The notes below the pieces were generated by a model. That model saw nothing but the letters and a program-made list of their open reading frames with translations, was not told the DNA's origin and ran no database searches. From NCBI RefSeq assembly GCF_036669915.1, contig NC_089320.1, forward strand, positions 9,425,233 through 9,489,232: a stretch of DNA of 64,000 bases, read 5' to 3'. The position numbers and the translations under genes are program-made. Position 1 is the stretch's first letter. The number at the start of each line of letters is the position of its first letter. This DNA comes from Pocillopora verrucosa. Taxonomy: Eukaryota > Cnidaria > Anthozoa > Scleractinia > Pocilloporidae. Below, piece after piece: positions 49,060-60,340 of the stretch.

Positions 49060-50215
49060 TATTTGTTTTTTAAGAGAATGATGTGTGTCCATGATCCTTT
49101 TTGTCCCACAAAAGCATTTTTTTTTCCCTTTTTTAATAAGTGTATATCAGAGTTAACAACTACTGCTAAATTCTATCGGACACCTGGTACGTACATATTT
49201 GCAGTCCTTAATGACCATATCGATTCTAAAAATTCTTAGAATTTCTAACGTGTCTTAACAGTTTTCAATTTCAGAAAGCTTCATTTAAGTCACCAAATGA
49301 AATTTAAAACGTCGCCTTTCCGCTTCGTTTTACTACCCAACATATAAATGCGCACAGGTTCAATTTATACATATCTATCGCTTTTAGAGATCTTAATAAT
49401 TTTCCGAAAAGGAAAAGGCTGAGCTATCTTCAAATCTTCATTTAGACCGTGGATTTAAAACTGATACGAAAACTAAGAAAGGATAAACCAACAGGGTGGT
49501 GCCCAGAGAAGAAAAGGCACGAAGAACCGGCATGTGTGACTACAATTCTATCCACCTCGCCAACGGCCAAAAGGCGTGCTGAGAAGGAGAGGGGAAGGGT
49601 ATGCAAATTGCAAGTAAAAATTTACACCATTCCCTTATTAACCCAGAACCTCTTATAAATACTAGAATCGTCTCCCCCTTTTATTTCTAAGATACAATTT
49701 GATTTGTTACTTTTGACGAAAGAATGAATCGTCCTTGGAAAGGGCGCTAGTTCTCTAATTAGGCCCTCTTATGATTGCAGTCATCCTGAGTGTTATAACA
49801 AAACACTAAGCGAGAATCGCTAATCATCATAGGTTTGGAAGGAAGAGAGATGCAAATACTTAATTAATTCCAAAAAGAGTTACAAAATTAGAACATGGAG
49901 ATTTAGTATGTACTGTAGTTCACTGTTGCATGCTTTTTTTTTCTATAAATTGTTAGATTTTTAAGTCTGTTTTCTCTCGAGAAATAACAAGAACCTTTCT
50001 TTCTATGGGAGCTGTGGACGAAACAGGGTGTGTCTCGGGTGCACCCCCTTCTCGCCAAAGCTTATCTTCTTCTGCTTTCGCATTTGCCCTCATTTGACCG
50101 TAAAAAAGAAAATTTAATTAATTAATTAATTAAGTTCAGACTCACACGATCCGGAGGAAGTCTTAAATTACGAGGTTATCTTCAAACTTTATTTATCAAC
50201 GAAGCTGAAGGACGC
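49060..50215. other. Spacer
   Basis: There is no supported gene; a (TTAA)n run lies at about 50113-50131. The short frame at 49449-49658 is Lys/Arg-rich and unlike any family I know. Confidence 0.45.
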
Positions 50216-50217
50216 GA

Positions 50218-50295
50218 TGAAGATTTGTATCATCTTGTTTTGTGTAATATTTGGAGCATATGTAGGCACTGTTCATTTTAGTCAAAGATCGTGTT
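50218..50295 (+). CDS. Possible signal-peptide first exon
   Basis: ATG at 50218 encodes MKICIILFCVIFGAYVG, a plausible signal peptide, followed after a few residues by TAG. A GTAGGC donor lies inside, after GAY. It is about 700 nt upstream of LamG copy B and could be that gene's original first exon. Weak evidence. Confidence 0.25.
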
Positions 50296-50957
50296 AGCTT
50301 CTTTGTCAACACGAGTATCACTGTGCTGCTTTTTGAATGGACGACAGTTAAAACATTTATGTTATATGTAGACTTAAGCTAATGTAAAGTGGCTAAGGCC
50401 TAATACCTGGACACTATCTGAGGTCTAATCTCACGTTCAAATGGTTTATCAACTGTTTTTGTGTAAATTAAAAAACTAGATCACGACAAAGATCACAACC
50501 GGAAGGTGAACACGGCAATGTCAGTCTTATCACCGCCAATATAATTATCAGACAGTAATAACAATATCAGAGACAAAAAAAGAGCTCAGTTTAACAAAAA
50601 GGGTTATGACTTAAAGAGAATTACAGAAATTGCTACCATAGACCTCGATCGACGGTCAGACCATTCAACTGTGACTGTCACACCGAGTGATGCGTTTACT
50701 CGGTTGGGGCATGAGGCCAAGCGCGCTTCAGTTGTCTCACATTGACCACAAAGTAACTAACGCATTTAAATGTCTTTTTCTTCTAATTTTTTTAAGTAAA
50801 CTAAACTTGGCTTATGTACCCTGTCGCACGCAGGTCTTTGTACGGTTACGATCAGGCAGCCAACAAGTCCTTTAAAAGTAGTTATATTCCAGATGGCGTC
50901 CGAACTGTGAAGGAATTCTAAGACGGAATCAAAGCGTTGTTTGTGCCTGCTGTAAAA

Positions 50958-51484
50958 AATCGACTTTGGAGACCTTAACGGTACCTGTATTAGCAATCCA
51001 ACTCTGTGTAACAAATTAACTGTGTCTTTCCTCTTCAAAACTACCAGTGGCCATCACAAAGATTTAAATGATTTAAAGATTTTTGACTCTGGAGTGAAAG
51101 ATGGCAGAAGTGATGAGTATGATTGGTCCCTTGAAGTTGGATCATCAGTCCAAGTGATGGTATCTTACGGTAAAAGCCACATAAATATGGGAAGTCTACT
51201 GGCAAATTAAAGGCTGCCTGGATAGTTTGGCCTTTACTTTTCAAATAGATTCAATGTTTGGAACAGTTAGGCTCTATCAGAAAGGTTCAATGGCCAACGT
51301 CCTCATATCCTCCAATGTCTACCCACAGGACAGGAACACGCGATTAACACTTGGCTCAGCGCAAAACACCAAAGGCCTTTCTGCAAGCAATTTCAAAGTC
51401 CTTAAAACCAAGCTGAGTGACGAAGAAATTCAAAAGAATGGAAACTTGAGTTTCCGAAAAGGTGAAAGGTACTTCAAGCATTAA
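50958..51484 (+). pseudogene. LamG-domain exon with frameshift (copy B)
   Basis: One frame reads DFGDLNGTCISNPTLCNKLT then VSFLFK, the opening of a LamG domain. It runs through DWSLEVGSSVQV to a TAA at about 51210. The domain then resumes one frame over: VYWQIKGCLDSLAFTFQID, GTVRLYQKGS, KVLKTKLSDEEI. A single-base frameshift at about 51180-51200 separates them. It is therefore a pseudogene or a sequencing/assembly error in an otherwise well-kept exon. The Calx-beta exon at 52109 may belong to the same former gene. Confidence 0.72.
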
Positions 51485-52108
51485 AGAAAATAGAATACAT
51501 TTTAACATCAACACGCCGTTGAGAAAAAAAAAAAAGACAAACAAAACAATTTAAACTTGGTCGGAGAACAAAGGTTCGGCCTTTGGTATATTCCTTGTAA
51601 ACAGGGCATGCAACAATTTTAAGCAGTACAGAGCCATTCTTTGTTTTCTTCAAATGTGACTAAGTAGTAATCCGCACTCAACTAAAGTCATGACACTGCG
51701 AAGAATATTTTCTATCCAGTGGAGAAAATTACCGAAAATCTCGTATATGGTAAGAATTTGGATTTTAGTTACCTGAACATTTTCTATGAAATTAAATTGA
51801 TCGAAAGTGTTCAAAATTGGTCTGTTGTTAGATAAGCTAAGTTTGCAATGGTAAAGTCTGACGTTGGTGTCAAACCTTGAGTCATGTAAGGTAGTTCTAA
51901 TTGTCGCAAGAGTCATGCAATAATAACCCAAACCAATTCAGATTCGTTGGTTTCTTTATGAAACCAAACTTCTGATTGGTATTAACCATTTGCTAGACGG
52001 TTCTATTGTCTGGATGACGACAAACTACAAAGGGAAAATTGTCTGAAAAAATATGGTAAGGCACATAAAAGCTCACTCTTTTTCATAATTATTTGCTTTT
52101 TTTTTTAG

Positions 52109-52376
52109 TTTCACGACGACCAGTTTAACAGCCATTATGTCAGAGCACTTCAAGGCTGCAAGCGATCAACAAGTTACTTTCGTTCCTGGAGAGGTTAACA
52201 AACACCTAACATTTGAAATTATCAACAACAGCAACAAAGGGAGCAAAACTTTTCAGGTTATTTTCTCGAACCCGCAAAGATCTGTTTTGATTGCTCTGAG
52301 GTCCCAAGCTCGTCTATGTAACAATCAGTGTATTCCCAAGGTTGGAAAAAGTCGCTGTTTGTTGATTATTCAGTGA
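52109..52376 (+). CDS. Calx-beta domain exon
   Basis: After a T-rich acceptor (TTTTTTTTTAG) the frame reads TTSLTAIMSEHFKAASDQQV, then FVPGEVNKHLTFEI and KTFQVIFSNP. This is the Calx-beta pattern (x-FxPGE-x-xxxTxxI ... tFxVxLSNP). Such repeats bind calcium and occur in large adhesion proteins such as ADGRV1. Acidic calcium ligands usual in the loop (DDxxxE) are replaced by NNSNKG, suggesting decay. The true 3' end is unclear; the frame stops at 52376 with possible donors before it. With LamG B it may be the rest of a broken LamG/Calx-beta gene. Confidence 0.55.
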
Positions 52377-53297
52377 CATGGCATCATTTTCTTGCTCTGA
52401 AAACTTACTCTCTATTGAGTGCATAAAAGACAGTTTTCCGGCTAAAAGAAAACACTGTAATTATCATTAACTCTGTGGGAATTAGATACAAAAGCAGAGT
52501 TCACAATAAATAAACAAGGAGCTTAACCTTAGAAGTTTTACGAATATGGTCGAATATGGTTCATATGCTTTTGCTGCATTTAGACTGAGCTTTTGATGTT
52601 CTGGTTGATATATTTTCCTTCATAGGCATTAGTAGTCTAAGATGGTAAGGGCACCACTTTAAATTCATTTTCCGTCGCCCTTCTTTGTCAGCTGGCGTAC
52701 ATCCCCTCCTTTTAGTCCTTCCTCTACCGGTCGGAGTCAAAAGAATTAAAACAATTCATTTACATTCTTACTTTACAACTTGATCGCGAATGATCCCCTA
52801 AAACGCGTTTACCTTACCTACAGATAAGCTGCCACTTTACCTTGTTTTTGTGTTCCTAAACTGGTTTTGTGCATTATGCCTGATGTGGTAAGAGAAGAGG
52901 AGAATAGCATGAGTAGTAAGTGGCAAAAGACTGTCTACTGCGTTATATCACGTTTTGTTAGACTGTTTGCGGCTGTAAAGTGTAAGTTTCATCCAAGGTC
53001 AAGAGCACTTTCAGTATTGACCCGGACTCAGTTCGAAGGCCGATTAGCGCTAACCCAGGGTTAAGTTTTAATCTGGGTTTCTTTATTACTTTCTTCAAAA
53101 GCTTTTTTCAGATAGTTTTCTCTGTTCTTTTTAGAGTATCCAAGCATCAAATTGTAGATGAAAAGAATTACACTGAATATTCTTTTAAAGCTTTCATACC
53201 TGAGATCGGATTTCACACTAACCCTTGCTGATCTTAATTTAGCTTTGATTGAACCCAGCCCAGGATGCTATTCACGTATCTTATTTTTAAAGCTCAG

Positions 53298-53690
53298 ATC
53301 GAGTCATGGGCAGACTGTGAGCAACTGATATCAACTGCAGTACGCGAAGAAAAAGCTCCAGTTCCTTACAAGCTGCTTCAAAAAATATGGAGGCGTTACA
53401 AGAGAGGTAACCTACCACGGAGTGACAAGAAAACTCGTCAGGACTACGTTAGACGCAACTGTACCTCCCTCCTTACGAACAGCTTTAAAGTTCGAGCTCC
53501 CACTTTGGAAGAAAAAAGACTCCCTATCGTATACACTATCCAAGTTTATAGAGGTGCTGCTCTGATTGAGAGGCTATTGGCTGCAGTTTATATGCCTCAT
53601 AACATATATTGCATTCACATCGATGTTAATTCTACCTGAGAAACGATTCGCCGCGCGATAATAAAATTGACAAAGTTCTCTCCAACACGT
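53298..53690 (+). pseudogene. Beta-1,6-N-acetylglucosaminyltransferase (GT14, GCNT-like) fragment
   Basis: An acceptor-like TTAAAGCTCAG precedes a frame with WADCEQLISTAVREEKAPVP, TLEEKRLPIVYTIQVYRGA, LIERLLAAVYMPHNIYCIHI and DVNST. This matches the stem and start of the catalytic domain of core-2/I-branching GlcNAc-transferases (Golgi type II enzymes). TGA at 53637-53639 interrupts the frame, yet the same frame continues the family pattern (ETIRRAIIKLTKFSPT) to a second stop. The remaining roughly 300 residues of the enzyme are absent downstream. It is a truncated, inactive remnant; no transmembrane exon is found. Confidence 0.78.
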
Positions 53691-53699
53691 TAATATATA

Positions 53700-55020
53700 G
53701 CCACTTACATAATCGCTGTGGCTTTGGTATATGTTTTTTATTTATTCCATATTTTACCGTCAAGTTGGAAAGACAGCCAACTCTTGACGAAAGAGGTTAT
53801 TTAAGCGTAACTGATATATAGTGTGAAAGGGTTTTTCATCCTGCAGAGTAAAGCTCAGTTCGTCAGTTTTTCCCAGTGTCAATTTGAACTATTTCTCTGT
53901 GAAATAACTTTTCTTTCATCTTGCCACATAACAACCAATACTTAAAGGACTTGTTATCTATTTATGATTTTGCAGTCACGAACACGTAAGGCAGCACGCC
54001 GTCTTGATAGTTTTTATACTGGGTACATAGTATGAAAAAAAATAAGGTTGCGCGCAAGTGATACCCTCTGGTCTTACACGCTGAGTATTGCTCACACAGA
54101 AAGAATAAAGTTTTTGCTATAAGCCGCCGCGTTGCAGCGTCTGCAAAGAAAACTAGATTGTGACAGGTAATGATTGTATATTACTCTGCAATTGGTTATC
54201 ACTTGGTTTTAATAATATTCAGGAACATTTTACGACCTGTTAGGATCAATAGTTCATGTATATCTGCCAAAATATACGACAATCAGTATAAAATGATGGT
54301 TGATCCCTGTCTTTAGAAGTCAGTTGAATCTAATTTCTCGATAATAGACATCCATTATGCAAGATTTATTGTAGCCTGTTGGTATTTAAGGTCTTTCAGT
54401 ACAACTAAAGCAGCGCATTGTCGGTTGTGGCCAACTTCTGTGAATTTCCGTGCTCCGTAAAGATGTTCGCGGTTAAGATTGATGAGTAGAGTTATTTCCA
54501 TGACCAGATATTGGTTCTTGGAGATAGAATCACCATAAAATTGGTCCTCTGACTAGTAAACTGTTCCTAAACGACGTTTGGCCGGCATACATCAATTCAA
54601 CTGGTACGTTTACCCATTAGATTCGCAATTACTCTCAGATAAGACAGAAGTAATCTAAGTCAACAGTTTCTGTTCAGTGTGCCTTAAGTCTTGTAGGTTT
54701 TACAAGACATGGTTCATTTGCTTCACAAGGATTGAACACTTGACACTTGCACCACTGATAAATAGTCGGTTCATTTTAGACATAAGTTGGGTCCAAATGC
54801 CGTTTAGCCTTGCGCTGATAAGGTCCATTTCCTGTCACGAAAACTCTCCACTGCCCAGATCTACTTCGGAGAGGAAATAAAGGAGCTCTGCATTATAAAG
54901 AAATGCAATGGAAATATTTTCCCCATACTTCGAAAATAAAAAATATCTTTGTTGCCGGATTTTTAATGAGTGTCAAGTTCACAAGCTGACCACAATGCGT
55001 TTGTCTCCACTACTCCTAAA
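53700..55020. other. Spacer
   Basis: I looked for the rest of the glycosyltransferase and did not find it. Only short, unrecognised frames are present. Confidence 0.45.
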
Positions 55021-55024
55021 TCAT

Positions 55025-55939
55025 TTAGCTCTCGGCTGGGGTATTTCTGTAGGGAGACACACGAGCTTGAAGCCGATTACTCTTGCGAAGCATTTTTCGC
55101 ATGGCTTTCTTAAAGTCGGCTTTGAAAAACAGATAGATGAGAGGGTCAAATATCGGTGTAAGAAGAGCAATACATAAAGTTATAACGTCAGGATTGGTAT
55201 GATCCAGAACTTTGTGATGGACTAGCTCATATACTTCACCTCCAATCCTGGGAAGCCAGAATAACAAAAATATTGTAACAATGTAAACAAAGAAAAACGT
55301 TGTCCTTTTCTCCTGTCTGCTAGACTGAACGCTTGGTCGCCGAACAATTGTGGAGTTCATGGATTGTACAGCCTGTATTGCCTGCAGTTGTCTTTTGGCA
55401 ACTCGAAACATGGCTATATTCACCGCCGCGAGAACAATAAATATTGTCAGAAATAAAAGCGTTTGTGTCCAGTGATAAATAAGGTAGCCAACGGAGAAAC
55501 GATGTATTTTCATTCTTGTTCTGAATAACGTGTCAATGGTAATAGGAATGATTGGAAAAATCCAGGCAGTAATGATCACTCCAACCACAAAACTGGATCC
55601 CATGCGTCGATGATAGAAGAGTGGTTTCATTATCGATAAATAACGTTCATAAGTAACCAGGTACAAATTGAGAATAGAGGAACAAAGGAAATAGTAAAAC
55701 ACTTCTGTGCACATTGTAAGTGAAGATCTAGTTTTTCTCCTGGATGATACATAGCAAGGCACAGCGAACAGCCCAATGAGGAGGTGCGAAGCAGATAAGG
55801 AAGCAATAAAATAGTTAGACTTGTTTCGCAAGTGACGACGCTTTAAGAAAAGGAACCATATTATACTGTTGAAAGCGACGATAAGACAAGCCTCCACAAT
55901 AAGCACTGATTTAATAGCCAGGGGTAGCGGAGGATACAT
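55025..55939 (-). CDS. Class A (rhodopsin-like) G protein-coupled receptor, intronless
   Basis: A 304-codon uninterrupted frame from ATG to stop shows seven hydrophobic segments: about residues 8-32, 42-64, 77-98, 116-135, 152-178, 213-233 and 250-271. Class A marks are Asn24 in TM1, Cys77 at the top of TM3, ERY at 98-100 (DRY position), FWLP at 227-230 (CWxP position) and DPLIY at 265-269 (NPxxY position), then a basic C tail. The usual TM2 Asp is replaced by His52 in SASHLLIGL, which would weaken the sodium-pocket network. The N terminus is very short (about 7 residues) without glycosylation sites. The ligand is unknown; intronless orphan receptors of this type are expanded in anthozoans. 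It acts at the plasma membrane, probably through G proteins. Confidence 0.9.
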   Translation of the reverse strand: MYPPLPLAIKSVLIVEACLIVAFNSIIWFLFLKRRHLRNKSNYFIASLSASHLLIGLFAVPCYVSSRRKTRSSLTMCTEVFYYFLCSSILNLYLVTYERYLSIMKPLFYHRRMGSSFVVGVIITAWIFPIIPITIDTLFRTRMKIHRFSVGYLIYHWTQTLLFLTIFIVLAAVNIAMFRVAKRQLQAIQAVQSMNSTIVRRPSVQSSRQEKRTTFFFVYIVTIFLLFWLPRIGGEVYELVHHKVLDHTNPDVITLCIALLTPIFDPLIYLFFKADFKKAMRKMLRKSNRLQARVSPYRNTPAES

Positions 55940-57240
55940 CTTCTCTCGGAACTGTGTCTATCTCAAAATAACTCGACACAGACAGTCGGTCGAACAGCCA
56001 CGGGGACACGATATCCAGATCAAATGTGTCCGACAATAACGTTATCTTTTACTTTTCTCTGAGTATTACAGAAGGTCTGGGTGAGATTTTGAATCTTGCA
56101 TAAACTGACAGAAGTTGTTTGATTTCCTCTTTACTTCCTCTATTTCGATGGTTTATGTTTGTCTTTTGATGTATGGAGGCTCTTTAGTTTTCGCTGGTAA
56201 ATAGCTAAACGCACAATCTCCCAGGTTCTGCAATAAGCAAAGAGAGTTAAAACATTTTCAGATTCACTGTGTCGTATCTTAAAAAGAATTCAACATTTTG
56301 ACCATGTATACGAAGCTGCAACTCTTTATTTGCAAAAAAAGTCAAAAACGTTTTTTTCTGTTATGTAAACTATTGAGAGCGATTTTAAACCTTCTTTCAT
56401 TCAAACGTCTTACCCTCACGAAACACCTTCCAGTGTTTTTCGGGAAATTAATTGATGCGGTGAAGAGAAACTGCTGGCGGCTATAGACAGAACACCAAAT
56501 GAGTGCGTTCAACTCTAGTTAGTCATAAAAAGGCCTCTGTGACGTCGCAAACTTCCAATTTATGTTGTGATTAAACAATATCCAAGACTAGTTATATTTT
56601 TGGATAAATATTAGGTAGCTTTCATATTTGCTTTTATATTAGAAGGTTCAGTAATTCATGCTAAACATCATTATTTTGGGAGTTAAATCGGGTGTTTCCT
56701 TCAGATGGGTCAACACAAGGATAATTCCTCAGCTCAACACTTAGATATAATCACCCGTGCATTGTCACTTTCTGGAATGGTTCCCTTTGGCAAGGTCAGC
56801 CAATTGGACTGCTGCTGCCGCTGATTTTCTCTCTTTTTTATTAAGGTTAACATTGCCATGAAATCTCCTTATCTTGGAGCGTATCGTGAAGGTTTCCTTC
56901 CAAAAGGAGAAAATTTTGTTCCAACGCGCAATCAGAAAAATTTTCAATAATAGAACTGAGATATAGGGTACCAACATACTATCATGTGTTGCTTATTCTC
57001 TTGTTTGGCATCTCTTAGTTTTTGTTAGTTTTTCGTTGTCCCTAGGACAATCATTGATGAACCCGTCTAATGCGTGCATCCAACTGGCCTCACAATCTTA
57101 CTTCTGTGTCCAATAGATCACGTGCATTCTATACCTTCTTCGAATTCAGATGAGCTAAAGGAAGTCCTCCATCAACTAACACTCCAAAGTATTTCAAATA
57201 TTCATTTAGTTTAAGTAAATCAGAATTACATTTTCAGGAA
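55940..57240. other. Spacer upstream of the GPCR
   Basis: No exon is recognised. It holds the presumed GPCR promoter on the minus strand, with no obvious TATA box nearby. Confidence 0.4.
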
Positions 57241-57243
57241 CCA

Positions 57244-57960
57244 TCGTACATACTAGGATTAGGAATTTGAAGATGGAAGGAGAAGTGACAATCTTAGCGA
57301 TCCTAAAAGTTCCAGATAATCAATATTGTGTCAAAAAAACCTTCCATAAAAGAAAAAAACGGTATCCCTTGAACCCTTATAAAATCTTACTCAAAGAATA
57401 CTTGCCTATGTTAACCATCGGTGGTACTAACCTTGAAATTACCCTTGGAGGCAATAGTTCAATCAGCTCTATTCCAGCTCCAATGTTTCGTTTGCGTCTG
57501 CTGCTCTAATCTTGTTTCATTTTCGAATGATATATTTAGCAACAGAAGCTCTTAACAGGGCACAGCCGATACTCTCAGAAATGGGAATGCCAACATCACT
57601 CTTAATCTATTTATGGCTGTTTGTAACACAGATCAAGACATCGTGTCCACTCCATCTTTTTAATTATTCTGTCATTTACCATCAGCAGCTCCATAGTGAC
57701 CCTTCCCAAATTTGACGACAAAAGAAAAGTGAAACATCCTATATGTTACTCGTATTCTGACTGGAATCAACCGTATTATTATCATACCAGGAATACATTT
57801 GTAGCTGAATACGAGTGATGGCCTACACCAAAACATCCGGTCAGTAAATTTGCGTGGTTGAAGCCCATACACAAATATAAAAAAGACAAGAGTAAGTTTT
57901 TATCATGAAGCATGCGAGTGCAAGTGCTATTTTGCACGCCAACAAAATTTAATTTAATGA
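57244..57960 (+). pseudogene. Decayed coding remnant, family not identified
   Basis: An acceptor-like ACATTTTCAG at about 57237 opens a frame of about 90 codons to TAA at 57509 (RIRNLKMEGEVTILAILKV ... YLPMLTIGGTNLEITLGG). Its pattern faintly recalls a netrin/NTR-type beta barrel. Farther on, other frames give protein-like strings (ALNRAQPILSEMGMP; then KVKHPICYSYSDWNQPYYYH). Frame changes and stops suggest a degraded gene. No family is assigned. Confidence 0.3.
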
Positions 57961-57969
57961 TGTGCGAAA

Positions 57970-60340
57970 TCAAATAGAGGTCAACTTACCGACTACAACA
58001 AACTCGAGATTTCTGGGTTAAGGACCTTAGACGAGCTGTTTATTAGTTTAAATGGGTTATGCCCCTGTGCATAAACAGCAGTATCGACTAAGCTGACTTC
58101 AAAAACTAGGAAGCAATATCATTTTTGAATACAAAGATCTCATATTGAGTGTTTATAACGGCAAGATGAAAAGCATGAGTGCTTCTTTAACAGACAACTG
58201 ATCACCTTCACCAGATATAAATATTAACATTTTTAACAGGTGCAAAACCAATACTTAAACTACTTGTAAATTTAATATTTGCAGTTATTTTTAGCAACGT
58301 TTTTCTCCGTATTTGGAGTTAAAGCGACACTGACCTACAACGTTTACTTTAATCAATAATGTGATCATTCTTCGAATACAAAGAGGCCAAGAACTCTTGA
58401 CTTTTTTCTCCTCGTGGCCTCTTCTTTGGGGGGGGGGGGGGGATTCTGAGCTAGTTCGAAGAAAAGTAATAGTTTTAGACTAAATATTTTCATATAGCCT
58501 AACAACCTCTATCTATTATGAAATCTAGCGAAGAGGCTGAGCTTCTGACCCAATTGAACTTTGCAAACAACGCCCCCCTACATTCTTCTTTTAACAGCGC
58601 GTAACTGAAGTGGGTGAAAGTTGAAATCACTGGACTTTGACACACGTGCCTTTAGCCGGATGCAGAGGCAAATCCGAAAAGGAACTAAGTATGCGGTAAA
58701 TTGTATTTTGTAATTATTTATGGTTCATGAGTGTCTCTGTTTTTGTGGAGATCCAGCTCTTGCCTTAGCAGCTGAGAAATAAAGCCTCAGGTTTTAAAGG
58801 CTGTGATACAGAATTATGATAAAGTTTGAAGTAGCTTACATGACGATGATGATCAGTCTGAATTATTTAGCTTAATCCTCAAGAGTGTTATATCGGAAAT
58901 TAATTCTCCCACACTCTTTGGAGTGGTATGTTTAAAAAATTGTTTGTGTCGCCTTAGAACTTTAAATCTATTTAAAAAAGAAAAAAAATCAGTATAAATA
59001 GCATACCAATCAATCAATCACAGCGCCCTGCTAGTTCACGCTATTGAAGTGACGATATGTGAACCCGTGTTTTCATTGTTGGGCGGTAACCTTCGCTACT
59101 GCTTTCGTGATCGGGTCAAAGTCTCATATCGTCTACTTACAATCACCTCTTCATCCAAGATAGATGGTATATTCTTACCAGAAGTGCATAACTGTATCTT
59201 TAGCTTTGTTGAAAGTTATAGCTTTCCTTGGGTTCATTCATTAGGAGTGTTTTCTTGCGTCCTACCACAACACGAAAATCAAATTAAGAAAGTCATCAGG
59301 AACACCTTACGGTTTTGCGTGCTGCCAACATGTATGAACAGCGTTGGATATTGTTTATTTTAACAAAAGATGGCAATCCCCGCACAAAAAGGCCCGCAGA
59401 TTTTAACTGTGGATTAAAACTTTCGCATGTAGTTTATAAACGATGACTAGGTACTTGCTGAGGAAAAGGAGATATTTATGTTGTGCAAGCAAATTTTTTT
59501 TCAGAGAGAGGCTGAACTTTTTGTCTCCTCGATAAAAGCAGCGTGCCAATTGGTGCAGGAGATCCAATTTTCGTTCAAATAACAATATTCAACGTTTGCT
59601 AAAACGAGTGGCAGTGTAGAGGTAGACAGTCAGCTTGAAAGTAAAAAAACATTGCCGGATAGGAATGAACGCTTACCTGGATAAACTCAACACCTTTCTA
59701 ACTGTTAGTTTGCCGAATGAACAAAAACGTTAAATATTTACTCTCCTCTCTCCTAAGCATCAAACAGTTTCCATGAACAACATCTATGAAAAGAACCTGT
59801 AAATTAGTGGGTGTGTTAGATATTGCCATGAGAAGAACTGTTTCATGATGTTGTTTAGTGCAGACACACTCAGCAGATATATTCTGTGACATATTGAGAT
59901 CGTCTGTCATGATATGCCGGTGAAAACAGAATTAATCAGCCACGTTTGGTTGGGATTCGGAGTCCAACTAACAGAAAGGGTTGACACATATTGCATTTCC
60001 ACGCTTATTGAGTCCTGATAAAACGTAGATACCATACTAATTTGCTAATTACTTTTTGTGTTCTCTACTTTTATCTTATCAGTCATGTGTTTTAAATTGA
60101 TAGGTCTCTTTCGAGCTATGTTGCAAACTTAGACTAGAAAAGGCCACATATGTAGGAAAGTAAGGATTCCATTGAGATTATCGCTGGAACAATCACGCAT
60201 CTCTACAAACCGTTTATCGACCCTCTGAGTGAAGAAACTCAATGAAACCACTATTCATTGCCACAAAAATAATCAACTACATTTTTCTCCCACGCACAAC
60301 AATACATGCATGGCTATCGTTTATAAATGCTATATAAGTA
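57970..60340. other. Spacer
   Basis: Nothing is recognised except a run of 15 G at 58428-58442. A GTG-started open frame of about 104 codons at 59049-59363 (+) has no recognisable domain. Confidence 0.45.
58428..58442 (+). repeat. Poly-G tract
   Basis: Fifteen consecutive G residues in an AT-rich spacer. A shorter G run lies at about 48157-48166. Confidence 0.95.

Noticed and set aside
59049..59363. 104-codon plus-strand frame
   Set aside because: It begins at GTG, lacks any recognisable motif, and has no acceptor or promoter evidence.
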